From NCBI GenBank assembly GCA_035454085.1, contig DAOTEJ010000061.1, positions 1-16,697 on the forward strand: DNA of 16,697 nucleotides, given 5' to 3'. The notes beneath the pieces were generated by a model. The model was not told the DNA's origin. It searched no databases and worked only from the letters and a program-made list of their open reading frames with translations. Below, one piece after another: positions 13,639 to 16,697 of the stretch; within the stretch, counting starts at the first letter, position 1; each line of letters begins with the position of its first letter. This DNA is from DAOTEJ01 sp035454085. GTDB taxonomy: Bacteria > Pseudomonadota > Gammaproteobacteria > Burkholderiales > Burkholderiaceae_F. The translations under genes and the position numbers were made by a program.

Positions 13639-14655
13639 ATGCAAGCCATCGAGATCAGCCGCCCCGGCGGGCCCGAAGTTCTGGTCCCCGTCGAGCTGCC
13701 CGAGCCCGTCCCCGGGCCGGGGGAGGTGCTCATCGACGTGCAGGCCGCGGGCGTGAACCGGCCCGACATCCTGCAGCGCAAGGGCCTGTACCCGCCGCCC
13801 GTGGGCGCGAGTCCGCTGCCGGGGCTGGAAGTGGCTGGGCGCATCGTCGGCGGCGAACTCGCCGGCACTGGTTGGCGCCTGGGCGACGCCGTGTGCGCGC
13901 TGGTCTCCGGTGGCGGCTACGCGCAGCGCTGTGCGGTGCCTGCGGGGCAATGCCTCCCCGTGCCGGCTGGACTGAGCTTCATCGAGGCCGCGGCCCTGCC
14001 CGAGACCGCGTTCACCGTGTGGAGCAACGTCTTCGAGCGCGGTGCACTTGCCTCGGGCGAGGTTCTGCTCGTGCAAGGCGGAGCGAGCGGCATTGGGGTG
14101 ATGGCGATCCAGCTGGCCGCGGCGCGCGGCCACACGGTGTTCACCACCGCGGGTACGGACGCGAAATGCCGGGCCTGCGAGGCTCTGGGCGCGACCCGTG
14201 CGGTCAACTACCGGCACCCCGCACTCTGGGACGAGTTGCGCGCCGCAGCCGGCCCCCGAGGCGTGGACGTGATCCTCGACATGGTGGCGGGCGGCTACGT
14301 GGCGCCTGAACTCGATCTGCTTGCCTCCGACGGTCGCCTGGTGATCATCGCCACGCTGGGCGGAGCTCAGGCCTCGATCGACGCCGGACTGGTGCTGCGC
14401 AAGCGCCTGCTGATCACCGGATCGACCCTGCGGCCGCGCGATGCGGCCTTCAAGGCGGCGATCGCGTCGCGCCTGCGCGCCGAGGTCTGGCCGCTCATCG
14501 AAGCGGGCCGGGTGCGCTCGGTGGTCCATGGGGTGTTCCCCCTGGCCGAGGCGGCACAGGCTCACCGGGTGCTCGAAGGCGCAGAGCACGTGGGCAAGCT
14601 CGTGCTGAGGGTGGGGCCGCAGGCCGACCTGCGTCCTGCGCACGCCAGGGTTTGA
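13639..14655 (+). CDS. NAD(P)H quinone oxidoreductase, zinc-free MDR family (PIG3-like)
   Basis: 338-residue medium-chain reductase. The N-terminal GroES-like domain opens with MQAIEISRPGGPEVL and has the quinone-oxidoreductase pattern AGVNRPDILQRKGLYPPP (37-54), followed by PLPGLEVAGRIV. The Rossmann cofactor domain has VQGGASGIGVMAIQLA (145-160). The Cys/His/Glu zinc ligands of alcohol dehydrogenases are absent, placing it with zinc-free quinone oxidoreductases of the PIG3/TP53I3 type; the physiological substrate is unknown. The stretch GSTLRPRDAAFKAAI is also typical of that subgroup. No good Shine-Dalgarno precedes ATG 13639, and the pnp terminator stem ends 16 nt before it. pnp-qor-tpiA is a gene order I associate with Burkholderiales. 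Confidence 0.92.
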   Translation: MQAIEISRPGGPEVLVPVELPEPVPGPGEVLIDVQAAGVNRPDILQRKGLYPPPVGASPLPGLEVAGRIVGGELAGTGWRLGDAVCALVSGGGYAQRCAVPAGQCLPVPAGLSFIEAAALPETAFTVWSNVFERGALASGEVLLVQGGASGIGVMAIQLAAARGHTVFTTAGTDAKCRACEALGATRAVNYRHPALWDELRAAAGPRGVDVILDMVAGGYVAPELDLLASDGRLVIIATLGGAQASIDAGLVLRKRLLITGSTLRPRDAAFKAAIASRLRAEVWPLIEAGRVRSVVHGVFPLAEAAQAHRVLEGAEHVGKLVLRVGPQADLRPAHARV

Positions 14656-14681
14656 GCCGATCCGTCGGCAGCCGTTAGAAT
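14652..14681 (+). promoter_or_regulatory. promoter candidate for tpiA-secG
   Basis: TTGAGC (14652-14657; 4 of 6 to TTGACA) and TAGAAT (14676-14681; 5 of 6 to TATAAT) are spaced 18 bp. The -35 overlaps the stop codon of the oxidoreductase gene, and a small hairpin, GCCGA/TCGGC (14656-14669), lies in the spacer. A start near 14688 would leave about 24 nt before ATG 14712. Confidence 0.6.
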
Positions 14682-14711
14682 GCGAGGCTTTTCAAAATCA
14701 TGGACGCCACG

Positions 14712-15461
<750 letters not shown>

Positions 15462-15479
15462 ACCCAGTCGGAATCGATC

Positions 15480-15902
15480 ATGCATTGGATCAACACCCTG
15501 CTCGTCATCATCCAGATCCTCTCGGCGGTGGCCGTCGTCGTGCTGGTGCTGCTCCAGCACGGCAAGGGCGCCGAGATGGGCGCTGCTTTCGGCGGCGGAG
15601 CCTCCGGTTCGCTCTTCGGGGCAACCGGCTCGGCGAACTTTCTCTCGCGCACCACCGCGGTGGCCGCCACGCTGTTTTTCGCGGCGACCCTGGGCCTGGT
15701 GATGGTCACCTCGCGCACCGCGCATCCCACCGTCGCGCCCAAGGGCGGTGTGCTCGGCACGGTGGAGCAAGGTGCGCCCGCAGCGCCGGCCGATCCTTCC
15801 AAGAGCGTGCCCGCGGCTCCGGGCGCGGCGCCCGCTACTCCTTCGGGAGCAGGCGCGGCTCCCTCGTCCGCGGCGCCCAAGTCGAACGAGATTCCGAAGT
15901 AG
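15480..15902 (+). CDS. secG: preprotein translocase subunit SecG
   Basis: Small inner-membrane partner of SecYE that assists SecA-driven protein export. 140 residues. Two transmembrane segments are visible, about residues 3-24 (INTLLVIIQILSAVAVVVLV) and 57-76 (RTTAVAATLFFAATLGLVMV). Between them is the diagnostic cytoplasmic loop LLQHGKGAEMGAAFGGGASGSLFGATGSANFLSR (residues 24-57), which matches the SecG signature QxGKGAxxGAxFGGGxSxxxFGxxGxxNFL. The C-terminal 60 residues are an Ala/Pro/Ser-rich tail, longer than in E. coli SecG but common in betaproteobacteria. It sits 18 nt after tpiA, with a weak GGAA site, and is followed by stacked hairpins and tRNA-Leu, the usual tpiA-secG-tRNA-Leu-nuo order. 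Confidence 0.95.
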   Translation: MHWINTLLVIIQILSAVAVVVLVLLQHGKGAEMGAAFGGGASGSLFGATGSANFLSRTTAVAATLFFAATLGLVMVTSRTAHPTVAPKGGVLGTVEQGAPAAPADPSKSVPAAPGAAPATPSGAGAAPSSAAPKSNEIPK

Positions 15903-15911
15903 TTTTCCCTC

Positions 15912-15942
15912 GTGCAGCGAGGGCCATCGGGCCTCGCTGCAC
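15912..15942 (+). terminator. 11-bp hairpin directly after secG
   Basis: GTGCAGCGAGG (15912-15922) and CCTCGCTGCAC (15932-15942) pair perfectly around a 9-nt loop, 10 nt after the secG stop. No T-run follows directly. Its last three bases are shared with the next hairpin. Confidence 0.6.
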
Positions 15943-15962
15943 TGCAAGATCGCAGTGTTTTT
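15940..15962 (+). terminator. intrinsic terminator with T-run before tRNA-Leu
   Basis: CACTGC (15940-15945), loop AAGATC, GCAGTG (15952-15957), then TTTTT (15958-15962). The stem is short but the T-run is the best in the window. Its first CAC is also the end of the preceding hairpin, so the two stems are partly exclusive. Confidence 0.7.
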
Positions 15963-15966
15963 CAGG

Positions 15967-15972
15967 TAGAAT
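15967..15972 (+). promoter_or_regulatory. -10 box candidate for tRNA-Leu
   Basis: TAGAAT 11 nt before the mature 5' end of the tRNA and 4 nt after the T-run of the terminator. The -35 would fall inside the terminator hairpin and is not a good match. Confidence 0.5.
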
Positions 15973-15983
15973 CCTGCGCTGTT

Positions 15984-16068
15984 GCCGTCGTGGTGAAATT
16001 GGTAGACACACCATCTTGAGGGGGTGGCGGGGCGACCCGTGCGAGTTCGAATCTCGCCGACGGCACCA
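15984..16068 (+). tRNA. tRNA-Leu(GAG)
   Basis: 85 nt including an encoded CCA. The acceptor arms GCCGTCG (15984-15990) and CGACGGC (16058-16064) pair at all seven positions; A16065 is the discriminator, followed by CCA. The D-arm contains GAAATTGGTAGAC. The anticodon stem is CCATC/GGTGG with loop TTGAGGG, giving anticodon GAG (16018-16020), which reads CUC/CUU. A long variable arm (about 16028-16039), as expected for a class II tRNA, and the T-loop GTTCGAATC are present. It lies between secG and nuoA, a common betaproteobacterial position. Confidence 0.97.
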
Positions 16069-16174
16069 CCCAAACACTTAGCAAGGGCTGCCCCGAGGGC
16101 GGTCCCTCTGTCGGGCGCGGCGGCAAGAGCCGGTGCGGCCCATCCTGCGGGGAAATCGTGGCGAGGCCAGGGGC

Positions 16175-16540
16175 ATGAATCTCGAGTCGTATCTGCCGAT
16201 TCTGCTGTTCATCCTGGTGGGACTGGCCATCGGCGTCGGGCCCATCGCCATCGGCGCGCTGCTCGGGCCCAGTCGGCCCGACCCCGAAAAGCTTTCGCCC
16301 TACGAGTGCGGCTTCGAAGCCTTCGAGGACGCGCGCATGAAGTTCGACGTGCGCTACTACCTCGTGGCCATCCTGTTCATCCTCTTCGACCTCGAGATCG
16401 CGTTCCTCTTCCCCTGGGCGGCCGTACTCGGCGACTTGGGCGCCTGGAGCGCGGGCTTCTGGGCCATGATGGTCTTCCTTGGAATCCTCACGGTGGGCTT
16501 CCTGTACGAGTGGAAGAAGGGCGCCCTGAACTGGGAATGA
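16175..16540 (+). CDS. nuoA: NADH-quinone oxidoreductase subunit A
   Basis: Small membrane subunit of respiratory complex I, located at the junction with the peripheral arm. 121 residues with three transmembrane segments (about 7-30, 62-82 and 92-111). The conserved loop PSRPDPEKLSPYECGFEAFED (residues 32-52, split) carries the invariant YECG-E segment, followed by MKFDVRYYLVAILFILFDLE and FLFPWA. ATG 16175 is chosen: AGGGG (16169-16173) is immediately upstream and GAGG (16163-16166) lies 8 nt upstream, and the length fits the family. An upstream in-frame GTG (16133) would add an unrelated Arg-rich stretch. It is the first gene of the nuo operon; nuoB follows after 10 nt. The 106-nt gap from the tRNA holds a small GAGGG/CCCTC hairpin (about 16095-16108) but no clear promoter. 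Confidence 0.97.
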   Translation: MNLESYLPILLFILVGLAIGVGPIAIGALLGPSRPDPEKLSPYECGFEAFEDARMKFDVRYYLVAILFILFDLEIAFLFPWAAVLGDLGAWSAGFWAMMVFLGILTVGFLYEWKKGALNWE

Positions 16541-16550
16541 GGCAAGCGCG

Positions 16551-16697
16551 ATGGCGATCGATGGCGTACTCAACGAGGGCTTCGTCACCACCAGTGTCGA
16601 CAAGCTGATCAACTGGTCCAAGACCGGCTCGCTCTGGCCCATGACCTTCGGCCTGGCCTGCTGCGCGGTCGAGATGATGCACGCGGGCGCGTCGCGC
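16551..16697 (+). CDS. nuoB: NADH-quinone oxidoreductase subunit B (5' part)
   Basis: The first 49 codons of a gene that runs off the window end. NuoB is the peripheral-arm subunit of complex I that binds the terminal [4Fe-4S] cluster N2 next to the quinone site. The visible part reads from MAIDGVLNEGFVTTS into the conserved KLINWSKTGSLWPMTFGLACCAVEMMH; Cys37 and Cys38 are the adjacent pair of N2 ligands, the other two lie beyond the window. GAGG (16539-16542), overlapping the nuoA stop, is 8 nt before the ATG. The 10-nt spacing to nuoA marks an operon. Confidence 0.95.
   Translation, partial: MAIDGVLNEGFVTTSVDKLINWSKTGSLWPMTFGLACCAVEMMHAGASR

Noticed and set aside
12491..14643. Long minus-strand frames opposite pnp and the oxidoreductase gene
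   Set aside because: Shadows of well-supported plus-strand genes, with no initiation signals or recognisable motifs.
16133..16174. GTG at 16133 as the nuoA start
   Set aside because: It would add an Arg-rich stretch unlike NuoA N-termini; ATG 16175 has nearby AGGGG and gives the normal length.

Overview
This is a GC-rich (my impression, roughly two-thirds G+C) stretch of ordinary chromosome from a betaproteobacterium, most likely Burkholderiales or a close relative. The basis is gene content and order: sigma factor/DUF3619/DUF3106/RDD next to ilvBHC, then psd-pssA-leuA, rpsO-pnp, a quinone oxidoreductase, tpiA-secG, tRNA-Leu and nuoAB. I cannot name a genus. I see no mobile element, phage gene, CRISPR array or sign of recent transfer.

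Layout. Positions 1-1824 (minus strand) hold a tight four-gene operon: an ECF-type sigma factor, a single-pass membrane protein (DUF3619), a small secreted protein (DUF3106) and an RDD membrane protein cut by the window start. Positions 1825-2137 are the divergent control region, with a long dyad and a possible small upstream ORF. Positions 2138-5422 are ilvB-ilvH-ilvC, the first two shared steps of valine/isoleucine synthesis (and the route towards leucine), closed by a hairpin. Next come a secreted SIMPL-domain protein and the phosphatidylethanolamine pair psd-pssA. leuA, the first leucine-specific step, is preceded by a 29-codon leucine-rich ORF that looks like an attenuation leader peptide. 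An orphan LivK-like binding protein separates leuA from rpsO-pnp, whose intergenic region carries a 13-bp perfect hairpin. A strong terminator follows pnp, then a zinc-free quinone oxidoreductase, tpiA, secG, stacked hairpins, tRNA-Leu(GAG), and the start of the complex I operon (nuoA complete, nuoB cut by the window end).

How the genes work together. IlvB/IlvH and IlvC make the branched-chain precursors, and LeuA diverts 2-ketoisovalerate to leucine. PssA makes phosphatidylserine and Psd decarboxylates it. S15 and PNPase are the usual translation/RNA-turnover pair. SecG belongs to the Sec translocon and NuoA/NuoB to respiratory complex I.

The signals that go beyond routine annotation are regulatory: the putative leuA leader peptide (7823-7912), the sigma/DUF3619/DUF3106 arrangement, which parallels sigma/anti-sigma/periplasmic-sensor systems, the structured pnp leader, the dyad upstream of ilvB, and the overlapping hairpins between secG and tRNA-Leu.
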